Positions 32,677 to 43,318 of a stretch of 64,000 nt of DNA are shown in pieces; within the stretch, counting starts at the first letter, position 1, and every line of letters starts with the position of its first letter. Under the pieces are notes generated by a model, which worked only from the letters and a program-made list of their open reading frames with translations, did no database searches and was not told where the DNA came from. Made by a program: the position numbers and the translations under genes. Source of the stretch: Pyxidicoccus xibeiensis (GTDB lineage: Bacteria; Myxococcota; Myxococcia; Myxococcales; Myxococcaceae); contig NZ_JAJVKV010000003.1 of the NCBI RefSeq assembly GCF_024198175.1, positions 496,001-560,000 on the forward strand, written 5' to 3'.

Positions 32677-34854
32677 CTACTTCAGGAGCTCGCCCCGCTC
32701 GGCCTTTTCGACGAGCGACGCGGGCGGCAGGAAGTGCTTCCCGTAGCGCTCCGCCAGCTCGCGCGCGCGCAGCACGAAGCCGCGCGGCCCCGTGCCGGTG
32801 CGCCCCTCATAGCCGTTGATGTACTGCACCACGCCACCCGTCCAGGCCGGGAAGCCGATGCCGAGGATGGAGCCCACGTTCGCATCCGCGACGGAGCGCA
32901 GCACGCCTTCGTCGAAGCAGCGCACCGTGTCGATGGCCTCGGCGAAGAGCATCCGCTCCTTCATGTCCTCGAAGGGAATGGTGTGGCCGGGCTTCGTGAA
33001 GTGCTTCGCGAGCCCCGGCCACAGCCCCGTACGCTTGCCGTCCTCGTAGTCGTAGAAGCCGCCCCCGGTGGAGCGGCCCTTGCGCTGGTGCTGGTCGATG
33101 AGCGCGTCCACGACGGCGTAGCTGCCGTGGTCCATCCACGGCTTGCCCTCGGCCTCGACGGCGGCCTTCGTCTCCTGGCGAATCTTGCGCGGCAGGGTCA
33201 GCGTGAGTTCGTCCATCAGCTGGAGCGGCGCCGCCGGGTAGCCCGCCTGGAGGCCCGCCTGCTCGACGGACGCGGGCGCGATGCCCTCGCCCACCATGGC
33301 GATGGCCTCGTTGAGGAAGGTGCCAATCACGCGGCTGGTGAAGAAGCCCCGGCTGTCGTTGACGACGATGGGCGTCTTCCCAATCTGCACCGCGATGTCG
33401 ATGGCCTTCGCCAGCGTCGCGTCGCTCGTCTTCTTCCCGGCGATGAGCTCCAGCAGCGGCATCTTGTCCACCGGAGAGAAGAAGTGCATGCCCACGAAGT
33501 CCGGCTGCCGCTTCACGCCCTCGGCCAGCAGGGTAATCGGCAGCGTGGACGTGTTGGAGGCCAGCACCGCGTCCGGAGCGACGACGTCCTGCACCTCCTG
33601 GAACACCCTGTGCTTCAGCTCCACGCTCTCGAAGACGGCCTCGATGACCAGGTCGCAGCCGGCGAGCGCCTTCGCGTCCGCGGTGGGGAGGATGCGCGCC
33701 AGCAGCGCGTCACCCTTCTCCTTGGTGACCTTGCCCTTCTCGAGGCCCTTCTGCACCAGCTTGACGGAGTACTGCTTGCCCTTCTCGGCGGCCTCGAGGC
33801 TCACGTCCTTGATGACCACGTCGATGCCGGCCTTGGCGCAGACGTAGGCGATGCCCGCGCCCATCATGCCCGCGCCGAGGATGCCCACCTTCTTCGCCGT
33901 GTGCTGCGGGTAGCCCTTGGGCCGGCCGCCGCCCGAGCTGATGTGCTGCATGTCGAAGAAGAACGCCTGAATCATGTTCTTCGCGACCTGGCCGGTGGCG
34001 AGCTCCGTGAAGTAGCGCGACTCGATGGTGAACGCGGTGTCGACGTCCACCTGCGTGCTCTCGACGGCCACGGCCATGATGGCGCGCGGCGCCGGCATGT
34101 TCGCGCCCTTGAGCTGCTTGCGCAGGTTGGCGGGAAAGGCAGGCAGGTTCGACGCCAGGGCCGGATGCGACGGCGTGCCGCCCGGAATCTTGTAGCCCTT
34201 CTGGTCCCACGGCTGCTGCGCGCTCGGGTTCGCCTTCACCCAGGCCTTGGCCGCGGGCAGCAGCGCCTCGACGGAGTCCACCACCTCGTGGACGAGGCCG
34301 GCCTCCTTCGCCTCCTGCGGCCGGTAGCGCTGGCCCTGGAGCAGGACCTTCATCAGCGCGTCCACGATGCCGAGCATCCGCACCGTGCGCACCACGCCGC
34401 CGCCGCCGGGGAGCAGGCCCAGCGTCACCTCCGGCAGGCCCACCTGCGCGCCCTTCACGTCGGCGATGATGCGCCGGTGACACGCGAGGGCAATCTCGAG
34501 CCCGCCGCCCATCGCCGCGCCGTTGATGGCCGCGACCACGGGCTTGCCCAGCGTCTCCAGCGTGCGCAGCTGCGCCTTGATTTCCTGCCCGAGCTCGAAG
34601 ACCTGCTTCGCGTCCTCCTTCTTCACGCTGCGCAAGTCGTTCAGGTCGCCGCCCGCGAAGAACGTCTTCTTCGCCGAGGTGATGACCACGCCGGTGATGC
34701 GGTCCTTCTCCCTGACCAGCCGGTCCACCGCCGCGCGCATGGACTTCACGTAGGCGGCGTTCATGGTGTTGGCGGACTGGCCGGGGTCATCCAACGTCAA
34801 GATGACGATGCCGTCGGCGTCCTGGTCCCAGCGGATGGTGTTCTGTTCGCTCAT
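32677..34854 (-). CDS. fadJ: Multifunctional enoyl-CoA hydratase / 3-hydroxyacyl-CoA dehydrogenase (FadJ/FadB-like)
   Basis: A 725-residue two-domain enzyme for steps two and three of beta-oxidation. Residues 1-~270 form the crotonase domain with both catalytic-type glutamates (GGGLEIALAC and GLPEVTLGLL). Residues ~315-500 form the NAD-binding domain (VGILGAGMMGAGIAYVCAKA), with HFFSPVDKMPLLELI carrying the catalytic His, and two C-terminal helical domains follow. Last gene of the operon; ATG 34854, 39 nt after the thiolase gene, its probable partner in a trifunctional complex. Confidence 0.94.
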   Translation of the reverse strand: MSEQNTIRWDQDADGIVILTLDDPGQSANTMNAAYVKSMRAAVDRLVREKDRITGVVITSAKKTFFAGGDLNDLRSVKKEDAKQVFELGQEIKAQLRTLETLGKPVVAAINGAAMGGGLEIALACHRRIIADVKGAQVGLPEVTLGLLPGGGGVVRTVRMLGIVDALMKVLLQGQRYRPQEAKEAGLVHEVVDSVEALLPAAKAWVKANPSAQQPWDQKGYKIPGGTPSHPALASNLPAFPANLRKQLKGANMPAPRAIMAVAVESTQVDVDTAFTIESRYFTELATGQVAKNMIQAFFFDMQHISSGGGRPKGYPQHTAKKVGILGAGMMGAGIAYVCAKAGIDVVIKDVSLEAAEKGKQYSVKLVQKGLEKGKVTKEKGDALLARILPTADAKALAGCDLVIEAVFESVELKHRVFQEVQDVVAPDAVLASNTSTLPITLLAEGVKRQPDFVGMHFFSPVDKMPLLELIAGKKTSDATLAKAIDIAVQIGKTPIVVNDSRGFFTSRVIGTFLNEAIAMVGEGIAPASVEQAGLQAGYPAAPLQLMDELTLTLPRKIRQETKAAVEAEGKPWMDHGSYAVVDALIDQHQRKGRSTGGGFYDYEDGKRTGLWPGLAKHFTKPGHTIPFEDMKERMLFAEAIDTVRCFDEGVLRSVADANVGSILGIGFPAWTGGVVQYINGYEGRTGTGPRGFVLRARELAERYGKHFLPPASLVEKAERGELLK

Positions 34855-34893
34855 GGGTTCGCTCGATGCTTGTCGAATGGAAGTGGGAGGGGC

Positions 34894-36105
<1,212 letters not shown>

Positions 36106-36137
36106 CAGGAGCCTCCTTGGGAGATGGTGGAAGGGGT

Positions 36138-37286
36138 CTACAGGGAACGGGCGACGAGCTCTTTCATGACCTCGTTCGCGCCAGCGAGAATCCGCAGGAC
36201 GCGGGTATCGGCGAACAGGTGCGCAATGGGGTACTCCTTCATGTACCCATAGCCTCCAAAAAGCTGCAGGCAACGGTCCGCCACGATGCAGGCCTGGTCC
36301 GTCACCCAGTACTTCGCCATGGCCGCCGTGGTCACGTCCAGCCTGCCTGCCAGGTGGGAGGAGATGCAGTCGTCGATGAAGGTGCGACAGACCCGCCTGA
36401 GCGTCGCACACTCCGCCAGCTCGAAGCGCGTGTTCTGCAGAGCGAAAAGGGGCTTGCCGAAGACGTGGCGCTGCTTGGTGTACTCGACGGTGACGTCCAC
36501 GGCGCGCTCGAGGCTCGCCATGGCGATGAGCGCCGTGCTCAGCCGCTCCTGGGGCAGCTGCTGCATCAGCTGGACGAAGCCACGGCCCTCCTCGCCTCCG
36601 AGCAGGTTGACGGCGGGAAGCTTCAGGTCGTCGAAGAACAGCTCGGTCGTGTCCTGGCCCTTGCCCCCCAGCTTGTCGAGGATGCGGCCCCGCTGGAAGC
36701 CCGGAGTGGTGTCGGACACCTCGGCACACAGCAGCGAGATTCCGGCGTGGCCCTTCACGTCGCTCGTACGCGCCGCGATGATGAGGAAGTCACAGACGTG
36801 GCCGTTGGAGATGAACGTCTTCGACCCGCTCACCCGGTAGAAGTCGCCATCACGCACCGCGCGGGTGGAGATGGCCTGGAGGTCCGAGCCCGTCCCGGGC
36901 TCCGTCATCGCGATGGCGCCCACCCACTCCCCGCTGGCGAGCCGGGGCAGCCACTTCTGCTTCTGGGCCTCGGACGCGTAGGCGAGGAGGTAGTGCGCGA
37001 CGATGGTGCAGTGCACCGCGAAGCCCATGGAGGGGTCCCCGGCGCGAATCTGCTCCTCGATGAGCACCGCCTCGTGCGCGAAGGTGCCGCCACCGCCGCC
37101 ATAGGCCTCCGGGATGGACATGCACAGCAGCCCGAGCTCGCCCGCCCGCCGGTAGAGCGCCTTGTCCGGATACCCCTGGGCCACGTGCTTCGGCACGTTG
37201 GGGAGGACTTCCTTCGAGAAGTAGCTGGCCGCGAGCCCGCGCACCTGCTCGAGCTCGTCCGAGCTCCATGAGGAACGTGCCGTCAT
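36138..37286 (-). CDS. Acyl-CoA dehydrogenase, long-chain type
   Basis: A 382-residue flavoprotein of the acyl-CoA dehydrogenase family, first step of beta-oxidation. [11 protein letters not shown] type motif ([15 protein letters not shown]) and the C-terminal FAD stretch [13 protein letters not shown] are present. The end reads [18 protein letters not shown], as in long-chain (LCAD-like) members, where the catalytic Glu sits elsewhere than in medium-chain enzymes. ATG 37286, 17 nt after the other dehydrogenase. Electrons go to ETF. Confidence 0.93.
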   Translation of the reverse strand: MTARSSWSSDELEQVRGLAASYFSKEVLPNVPKHVAQGYPDKALYRRAGELGLLCMSIPEAYGGGGGTFAHEAVLIEEQIRAGDPSMGFAVHCTIVAHYLLAYASEAQKQKWLPRLASGEWVGAIAMTEPGTGSDLQAISTRAVRDGDFYRVSGSKTFISNGHVCDFLIIAARTSDVKGHAGISLLCAEVSDTTPGFQRGRILDKLGGKGQDTTELFFDDLKLPAVNLLGGEEGRGFVQLMQQLPQERLSTALIAMASLERAVDVTVEYTKQRHVFGKPLFALQNTRFELAECATLRRVCRTFIDDCISSHLAGRLDVTTAAMAKYWVTDQACIVADRCLQLFGGYGYMKEYPIAHLFADTRVLRILAGANEVMKELVARSL

Positions 37287-37303
37287 GTCTGTCTCTTTCC
37301 GGC

Positions 37304-38443
37304 CTAGAGGCCGAACGTCTTGCCGATGATGTCGCGCTGGATTTCGCTGGTCCCGCCATAGACGGTGGAAATCACCGTGGCGCGCAGGTGGGACTCCATG
37401 TCGTATTCGGTGGCGTAGCCGTAGCCGCCCATCATCTGCATGCCCTCGAGCGCCACGCGCTTGGCCGTCTCGGTGGCCTTCAGCTTCGCCATCGACGCCT
37501 CGCGGGGGAGAATCTTGTCGGGGGCCGCGTCCGCCATCTCCGCCACGCGGTAGAGGAGCAGCTCGCAGCAGTCGAGCTCGGTGGCGAGGTCGGCGATGCG
37601 GTGCTTGAGGGCCTGGAACGAGCCCACGGGCCGGCCGAACTGCTTGCGCTCCTTCACGTACGCGAGGGCGTCGTCGAACGCGCGCCGGCCACGGCCGAGC
37701 ATGGACGCGGCGAGGATGAGCCGCTCGCTGTTGAGCCCCGACATGAGCTGGGGCCAGGCCTGGTCCATGGCGCCGACGACGGCGCTCTCGGGGAGGAAGC
37801 AGTCGGTGAAGTAGACGTCATTGACCTCCTTGCCCCCCATGGTGGGGATGCCCCGAAGCTCCATTCCCGGCGTGCCCGCGGGGACGCAGAACATGGTGAG
37901 GCCCTCGTGCCGCGAGCCCGAGGACTGGGTGCGCGCCACGAGCAGCAGGTGGTCCGCGAAGTGCGCGTTCGAGCACCACGTCTTCTGCCCGTTGATGACG
38001 AAGCCCCCGGAGACGCGGCTGGCGCGGCAGGTGAGCGCGGCGACGTCCGAGCCAGCGCCGGGCTCGGAGATGGAGATGGCCTCCACCCTCCCCCGGACGA
38101 TGCCGCCGAGGACCTTCTCGCGCTGGGCCTCGGTCCCGAACTTCGCGTAGGGCCCGGCGGCGACCGCCGTGGTGACGTAGCCCCCCACCGGGGCGAGCCC
38201 GTACGAGGTCCGCTCGGCGAAGAGACAGATGTCCGACATGCCCCCGCCCGAGCCGCCGTACTTCGGGGAGATTCCCACCCCGAGCCAGCCCAACTCGGCC
38301 ATCTGGGCGTAGAGGGCGGGGCTGTGGGCCTCGGCGCCGTGCCCGGTCAGGGCGTCGCGCTGGGCGCGTGTCCCCGTCTTCGCACGGCAAAAGGCGTCGA
38401 TGGCGTCGGCGAACGACGCCTGCTCCGGTGTTCTCACATGCAT
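37304..38443 (-). CDS. Acyl-CoA dehydrogenase (second paralogue)
   Basis: A 379-residue acyl-CoA dehydrogenase, divergent from its neighbour. ISEPGAGSDVAALTC and QMMGGYGYATEYDMES are the substrate and FAD motifs; the C-terminal motif is VYGGTSEIQRDIIGK, with Gly where medium-chain enzymes carry the catalytic Glu (YEGT), so the base must lie at another position. The pair may divide chain lengths or branching. ATG 38443, 30 nt after the ligase gene. Confidence 0.92.
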   Translation of the reverse strand: MHVRTPEQASFADAIDAFCRAKTGTRAQRDALTGHGAEAHSPALYAQMAELGWLGVGISPKYGGSGGGMSDICLFAERTSYGLAPVGGYVTTAVAAGPYAKFGTEAQREKVLGGIVRGRVEAISISEPGAGSDVAALTCRASRVSGGFVINGQKTWCSNAHFADHLLLVARTQSSGSRHEGLTMFCVPAGTPGMELRGIPTMGGKEVNDVYFTDCFLPESAVVGAMDQAWPQLMSGLNSERLILAASMLGRGRRAFDDALAYVKERKQFGRPVGSFQALKHRIADLATELDCCELLLYRVAEMADAAPDKILPREASMAKLKATETAKRVALEGMQMMGGYGYATEYDMESHLRATVISTVYGGTSEIQRDIIGKTFGL

Positions 38444-38473
38444 GGGGTCTTCGGGGGTTGCGGCGGGTGGAGG

Positions 38474-40312
38474 TCAGGCGTCCGCGTAGAACGTGGCGAT
38501 GCGCGCGGCGTAGTGCTGGAGGATGACGCGGCGCTTGAGCTTGAGGGTGAGCGTGATTTCGCCCGTCGCGGGTGACCACGCCTCGGGCACCACGTCGAAG
38601 CACTTGATCTGCTCCGCCCGGGAGAGCCGGGAGTTGGTCGCGGCCACGAGCGACTCCAGCTCGGCGCGCACTCGCGGGTCGCTCGCGAGGTCGGCGAGCG
38701 ACGCGGCCGCGAGGCCGTGCGCCTTCGCCCAGAGCGGCGCGACGTCCGGGTCCAGCGAGACGAGCGCCGTCACGTAGGGCTGGCGGTCGCCAATCGCCAT
38801 CGCCTGGCCGACGAGCGGGTGCGCCCGCAGCATGTTCTCGATGCGCGACGGGGCGATGTTCTTCCCGCTCGAGGTGATGATGAGCTCCTTCTTGCGGTCG
38901 GTGATGGAGAGGAACCCCTCGGCGTCGAGCGTGCCGATGTCGCCGGTGGCCATCCACCCGTCGGCGTCGGCGGGGCTGACAATCTGGCCGTCCTCGGAGA
39001 GGTAGCCGAGGAACACCACGGGCCCCCGGACGAAGATTTCGCCGTCCTCCGCCAGCCGGAGCTCCACCCCGGGAATGGGCCGGCCCACGGAGCCGAGCCG
39101 GAAGTCGTCGGGCGTGTTGATGGTGGCGCAGCCGGTGGTCTCACTCATGCCCCAGACCTCGAGCACCTCGATGCCGAAGCCGCCGAGGTACTCGAGGACC
39201 TCCACGGGAATGGGCGCCGAGCCGCTGCTCGCCCACCTCATCGCGTCCAGGCCGAGCGTCTGCCGCAGGGGTGCGAGGACCCGGGCCTCCACGTCAAAGA
39301 CCTTCCGCGCGAGCTCCTCGGGCACGGCCCGTCCCGAGCCCTTCAGCCGGAAGGCCTCCAGCGCGGTGGCATGGGCGGCGAGGAGGGGCTCGCGCCGGGC
39401 GGGCTCGAGCGCGTCCAGCCTGGCCTTGAGACCGCCAGCGAGCTTCTCCCAGAGGCGCGGCACGCCGAAGAACGCGGGGGGACGCACCCGGGCCAGCAGC
39501 GGCACCACGCCCGTCGGGTCCGTGCAGACATGCACGTGCAGCGCCTTGTAGAGCGAGCGGTAGAGCCCCAGCTCCCGCTCGCCGATGTGGGCCAGCGGGA
39601 GGTAGGCGATGGAGGGAACGCGCATCGGGACGGGCGCGGCGAGGTCCACCGCGATGGCCTCGTAGAAGGCGTTGCGGTGGCTCAGCACCACGCCCTTGGG
39701 CTCGCCGGTGGTGCCAGAGGTGTACATCATCGCGATGGGGTCCTCCGGCCGGATGGCCTTCCAGCCGGCCTCGAAGACACCGGGCTCCGCCTGGTGCAGC
39801 CGGCGTCCTTCGGCCTCCACGTCCGCGTAGGAGATGAAGCGCGAATCCCCGCGCGGGAGGGCCCCTGGCTCCACGACGATGACCCGCCGGAGCGCCGGGA
39901 GCGACTCGAACACCGGCCGCCACCGCGACAGCTCGTCCGCGCCCTCCAGCACCACCACCGTGGCCCCGCTGTGCCGCGCGACGTAGCCAATCTGCTCGGT
40001 GCTCAGCGTCTGGTAGGCGGTACAGGGAATGGCCCCGAGGTGGGCCGCGGCATAGTCGATGACCCAGTGCTCGGGACGGCTGGCCATCATGATCATCATC
40101 CGCTCGCCCCGCTTCAGCCCGAGCATGCCGAGCCCCCGGCACAGCGCGGCGGTCTGCTCGCGGAGCTGAGCCCAGGTGAGCGTCCTGTCCCCTACGGTGA
40201 GGGCGGGAGCGTCCGCGTATTCTTCCGCGTTGCGCTTGAGGAGCAGCGGCAGCGTGAGCGACTCCGCCTGGGAGCGACATTGCGCTTCCAGGCCTGCGAG
40301 CGACGAACCCAT
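38474..40312 (-). CDS. fadD: Long-chain fatty-acid-CoA ligase (AMP-forming)
   Basis: A 612-residue acyl-activating enzyme. The AMP-binding signature is MMYTSGTTGEPKGVVLSHRN, the A5 motif VWGMSETTGCATINTP and the A7 motif DGWMATGDIGTLDAEGFLSI; ITDRKKELIITSSGKNIAPS is the hinge with the conserved Asp-Arg-Lys. The size and the DRKKELI-SSGKNIAP hinge fit FAA/AMP-ligases of the long-chain bubblegum/ACSBG-like type. ATG 40312 has GGAAGAG upstream (GTG 40318 is an alternative). Activates fatty acids for the operon's enzymes. Confidence 0.93.
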   Translation of the reverse strand: MGSSLAGLEAQCRSQAESLTLPLLLKRNAEEYADAPALTVGDRTLTWAQLREQTAALCRGLGMLGLKRGERMMIMMASRPEHWVIDYAAAHLGAIPCTAYQTLSTEQIGYVARHSGATVVVLEGADELSRWRPVFESLPALRRVIVVEPGALPRGDSRFISYADVEAEGRRLHQAEPGVFEAGWKAIRPEDPIAMMYTSGTTGEPKGVVLSHRNAFYEAIAVDLAAPVPMRVPSIAYLPLAHIGERELGLYRSLYKALHVHVCTDPTGVVPLLARVRPPAFFGVPRLWEKLAGGLKARLDALEPARREPLLAAHATALEAFRLKGSGRAVPEELARKVFDVEARVLAPLRQTLGLDAMRWASSGSAPIPVEVLEYLGGFGIEVLEVWGMSETTGCATINTPDDFRLGSVGRPIPGVELRLAEDGEIFVRGPVVFLGYLSEDGQIVSPADADGWMATGDIGTLDAEGFLSITDRKKELIITSSGKNIAPSRIENMLRAHPLVGQAMAIGDRQPYVTALVSLDPDVAPLWAKAHGLAAASLADLASDPRVRAELESLVAATNSRLSRAEQIKCFDVVPEAWSPATGEITLTLKLKRRVILQHYAARIATFYADA

Positions 40313-40360
40313 GGGCACCTCTTCCGGTTCAGGGGACAGGGTGTGCGGCGGTGTTCCTCT

Positions 40361-41188
40361 TCAGGGGTCGACGTAGAGGTCGAGCAGGACGTCCGGGCCG
40401 CCCCCGTAGCGGGTGAAGTCGGTGACGCCTTCGGCGCGCAGGACGTCCTCGTCGATGAAGGTCTGGCCGGTGCAGTCGCGCGGCCGGCGCTGGAGGATGG
40501 CCACGGCCGCGTCCGCCATGATGTCCGGCGCGCGGGCGCGCTCCATCGATGAGTCCCCGCCGAGCAGGTTCTTCACGGCGGCGGTGGCGATGAGCGTCTT
40601 CGGCCAGAGCGCGTTCGCGGCGATGCCTTCCTCCGCGAACTCCGCCGCCCAGCCGAGCGTGAGCAGCGTCATTCCATACTTGGCGAGCGTGTAGGCCGGG
40701 TGCCGGCCCAGCCAGTGCGGCGCCAGGTTGATGGGCGGCGACAGCGACAGGATGTGCGCGTGGGAGGAGCGCCGCAGGTGGGGCAGCGCGGTGCGCGTCA
40801 GCAGGAACGTGCCCCGCAGCTGAATCTGCTGCATCAGGTCGAAGCGCTTGAGGGGTAATTCGTCCGTCTTCAGCGGAGCGAGCGCGCTGGCGTTGTTGAC
40901 GCAGAAGTCGATGCCGCCGAAGCGCGCCACCGTCTCATCCACGGCCCGCTGTACGTCTGCCTCCTCGCGCACGTCGCCGACCACCGCGAGCGCGCGGCCA
41001 CCCGCGGCTTCAATCTCGGCCGCGGCGGTGTGCACCGTCCCGGGCAACCTCGGGTCCGGCGTGTCCGTCTTGGCCAGGAGCGCGACGTTGGCGCCCAGCC
41101 GCCCCGCGGCGACGCCAATCGCCAGCCCGATGCCTCGGCTGCCTCCGGACATCAGCAGCGTGCGCCCCGCGAGCGGCCTTGCGCTCAT
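40361..41188 (-). CDS. SDR-family oxidoreductase (HSDL2-like)
   Basis: A 275-residue short-chain dehydrogenase. Cofactor loop SGGSRGIGLAIG, NNAS motif (CVNNASALAPL) and the catalytic YTLAKYG (Tyr-x3-Lys) are visible. The sequence SLSPPINLAPHW around the active site is characteristic of the HSDL2-like branch, which is linked to fatty-acid metabolism. ATG 41188 overlaps the stop of the TetR gene (ATGA), so the two are translationally coupled. Its substrate within the pathway is not known. Confidence 0.9.
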   Translation of the reverse strand: MSARPLAGRTLLMSGGSRGIGLAIGVAAGRLGANVALLAKTDTPDPRLPGTVHTAAAEIEAAGGRALAVVGDVREEADVQRAVDETVARFGGIDFCVNNASALAPLKTDELPLKRFDLMQQIQLRGTFLLTRTALPHLRRSSHAHILSLSPPINLAPHWLGRHPAYTLAKYGMTLLTLGWAAEFAEEGIAANALWPKTLIATAAVKNLLGGDSSMERARAPDIMADAAVAILQRRPRDCTGQTFIDEDVLRAEGVTDFTRYGGGPDVLLDLYVDP

Positions 41189-41853
41189 GTGTCGTCCCTT
41201 CCCTTCCTGGTGCCGGACTTTGGCGCCTGCTCCTCGCCCGGCTGTGAGAGGTGGGGGAACACGTCGCGGACGATGGTGATGAGCGCCTCGCTCAGGAGCA
41301 GGTGCGCGTCCTCGCGGGAGAGCGTTCCGCCGCGAATCCACTCGCGGATGGTCGCCTTCACCAGCCCGGCGTAGGAGCGCATCATGGCCCGGTGCCGCGC
41401 GTCGCTGCCGACCTCCACCTTGAGGCCCAGGAACGCGAGCGTCTTCGAGGCGGCCACGTCGTCCGCCTCCGCGATGATGCGCTCGACGTCCGGGTCCGCG
41501 CCGATGCCTCCCGCGCTGGTGACGGCCACGTACGTCTTTCCGTGGGTCGCCACCGTGTCGAGGTACCACTCGACGCTGCGCTCGACCCGTTGTCGCAGGG
41601 TTCCGGTCATGGGCACGCTCTCTTCCAGGCCGGGCATGAGCAGCATCCGCTTGACGACCTTCAGGTACAGGTCGCGCTTCTGCCCGAAGTAGTGGTTGAG
41701 CAGTCCACGGGCGACACCCGCTTCGCGGGCGATGTCCGTGGTGGAGACGTCCGCGTACGGGCGCTCACCGAACAGCCGCATGGCGCACTCGAGGATCTGC
41801 TCCCGGCGCGTGTCCGGCTCCAGCCGCTTCCAGCGTGGGGCGGCCTGGCTCAT
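41185..41853 (-). CDS. TetR-family regulator of the beta-oxidation operon
   Basis: A 222-residue regulator. The N-terminal HTH has ILECAMRLFGERPYADVSTT followed by DIAREAGVARGLLNHYFGQK, the canonical TetR recognition helix. The C-terminal domain probably binds acyl-CoA or fatty acid, as in FadR/PsrA-type TetR proteins. ATG 41853 overlaps the stop of the upstream crotonase gene (ATGA). It is the second gene of the operon and likely represses it through the palindrome at 42735-42753 (inference). Confidence 0.9.
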   Translation of the reverse strand: MSQAAPRWKRLEPDTRREQILECAMRLFGERPYADVSTTDIAREAGVARGLLNHYFGQKRDLYLKVVKRMLLMPGLEESVPMTGTLRQRVERSVEWYLDTVATHGKTYVAVTSAGGIGADPDVERIIAEADDVAASKTLAFLGLKVEVGSDARHRAMMRSYAGLVKATIREWIRGGTLSREDAHLLLSEALITIVRDVFPHLSQPGEEQAPKSGTRKGRDDT

Positions 41854-42692
41854 GACTCGAGCTCCCGCCACGGCAGGAAGGACGGGATGTCTTTCGACAC
41901 CGTCCGGGGGAACTTCGCGGGCCGCTTCTGCAGGAAGGACATCACGCCTTCCATGGCGTCCTCGCTCTGCCCCAGGCTCGCGATGAGCTGGCTGTCGAGC
42001 TCGAAGGCGGGCTCGGGCGACGGCAGCGCGCTCATCCGGTAGAGGGCCTGGCGGATGACGGCCACGGACACCGGCGCGGTGTGCTCCACCAGCTCGCGGG
42101 CGAGCGCATGGGCGGCATCGAGCAGCGCCTCGGGCTCATGGAGGGAGTTGACCAGCCCCGCGGCGAGCGCCTCCTCCGCGGGAATCAACCGGCCGCTCAC
42201 CATCCAGTCGAGCGCGCGCCCCATGCCCACGAGGCGCGGCAAGAACCAGCTGGAGCCGGCCTCCGGGTAGATGCCCCGCCGGCTGAAGACGAAGCCGAAG
42301 CGGCTGCCCTTCGCCGCGAGGCGGAAGTCCGCGGGGAGAATCATGGTGGAGCCCACGCCCACCGCGGCGCCCTGGACGGCGGCGATGACGGGCTTGTTCA
42401 GCGCGAACATCCGGCGCGTCACCCGTGTCGCCGGCTCCACCCAGCTGGCCCCTTGGGGCGGGAGGTCCGCCACCTCGATGGAGCGGCCGCTCAGGTCCGC
42501 CCCCACGCAGAAGTCCCTGCCCGCCCCGGTGAGCAGCACCACGCGCACGTCCTCGTTCGCGTCGGCCTCACCGAGCGCGGCGCTGAGCTCGTCCGCCATG
42601 GTGATGGTGAAGCCGTTGCGCGCCTCGGGGCGGTGCAGCTCCAGCGTGGCGACCCGGTCCGCGACCGACGACCGGATGTGTTGGTAGCTCAT
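41850..42692 (-). CDS. Enoyl-CoA hydratase/isomerase (crotonase) family protein
   Basis: A 280-residue crotonase. Oxyanion-hole motifs GRDFCVGADLSGR and AVQGAAVGVGSTMIL are clear; the first catalytic Glu position reads GSTM rather than GLE, while the second region has RRGIYPEAGSSW with a Glu. Loss of one of the two hydratase glutamates suggests isomerase-like or other activity. First gene of the operon; ATG 42692 is 30 nt from the -10 hexamer. Members of this kind are often annotated as crotonase/enoyl-CoA hydratase in fatty-acid operons. Confidence 0.88.
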   Translation of the reverse strand: MSYQHIRSSVADRVATLELHRPEARNGFTITMADELSAALGEADANEDVRVVLLTGAGRDFCVGADLSGRSIEVADLPPQGASWVEPATRVTRRMFALNKPVIAAVQGAAVGVGSTMILPADFRLAAKGSRFGFVFSRRGIYPEAGSSWFLPRLVGMGRALDWMVSGRLIPAEEALAAGLVNSLHEPEALLDAAHALARELVEHTAPVSVAVIRQALYRMSALPSPEPAFELDSQLIASLGQSEDAMEGVMSFLQKRPAKFPRTVSKDIPSFLPWRELES

Positions 42693-42722
42693 GGAGGGGG
42701 CCTCTGTCCTGCGATGGCTGTG

Positions 42723-42753
42723 AATATGGGAGCTTGTTGGCACAGTGTCAACA
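42723..42753 (-). promoter_or_regulatory. Promoter and TetR-type operator of the beta-oxidation operon
   Basis: On the minus strand, -35 TTGACA (42746-42751), a 17-nt spacer and -10 CATATT (42723-42728) make a good housekeeping promoter. A 19-bp palindrome TGTTGGCACAGTGTCAACA (42735-42753), symmetric except for one pair, covers the -35 and spacer, the usual position for a repressor. The operon's TetR gene is the natural candidate. Confidence 0.65.
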
Positions 42754-42796
42754 GCGTGAGTCATTGAGTTTCTGCCTGTCCTTTCGACATGTTGCG

Positions 42797-43237
42797 TCAT
42801 CCCTGCTCCATCCAGTAGCGCGGTCCGGGGCCCAGGCGCGCGGCCCTGTCATTGGGGTTGGCGAGCCGGCAGCGCTCCATGGAGAGGCAGCCGCAGCCGA
42901 TGCACGAGGTGAGGCCCTTCTTCAGGCGCTCCAGCTCGGCGATGCGCGCGTCGATTCGCTCCGACCACGTCCGCGACAGCCGGGCCCAGTCCTGCTCGGT
43001 GGGGACGCGGTTCTCCGGCAGGCGCGCCAGCTCCGTGTGGATTTCCTGGAGGCTCAGGCCCACGCGCTGGGCGAAGACGATGAAGGCCACCCGTCGGATG
43101 ACCGACCGCGCATACCGGCGGTGCCCGGCCGGAGTCCGCAGCGAGCGCAGCAGCCCCTGCTCCTCGTAGAAGCGCAGCGCGGAGGCGGCCACCCCGGTGC
43201 GCCGTGACAGCTCACCAATCGTCAGCGGCTCGAACAT
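42797..43237 (-). CDS. soxR: Redox-sensitive MerR-family activator SoxR
   Basis: A 146-residue protein from ATG 43237. The N-terminal MerR HTH is LTIGELSRRTGVAASALRFY, then a dimerisation helix, and the [2Fe-2S] cluster motif CIGCGCLSMERC: Cys112, 115, 117 and 123, exactly the C-x2-C-x-C-x5-C of E. coli SoxR. It senses redox-cycling compounds and activates by distorting over-long promoter spacers. Divergent from a quinone oxidoreductase whose promoter carries a SoxR box. Confidence 0.94.
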   Translation of the reverse strand: MFEPLTIGELSRRTGVAASALRFYEEQGLLRSLRTPAGHRRYARSVIRRVAFIVFAQRVGLSLQEIHTELARLPENRVPTEQDWARLSRTWSERIDARIAELERLKKGLTSCIGCGCLSMERCRLANPNDRAARLGPGPRYWMEQG

Positions 43238-43318
43238 GCGGGGAAGGTGAACAGGCCCCGCCCCGGACTTCAACCCTGCTTGAAGCCCGGTGTCCTCCTG
43301 TCGGAGCCGATGAATCCC

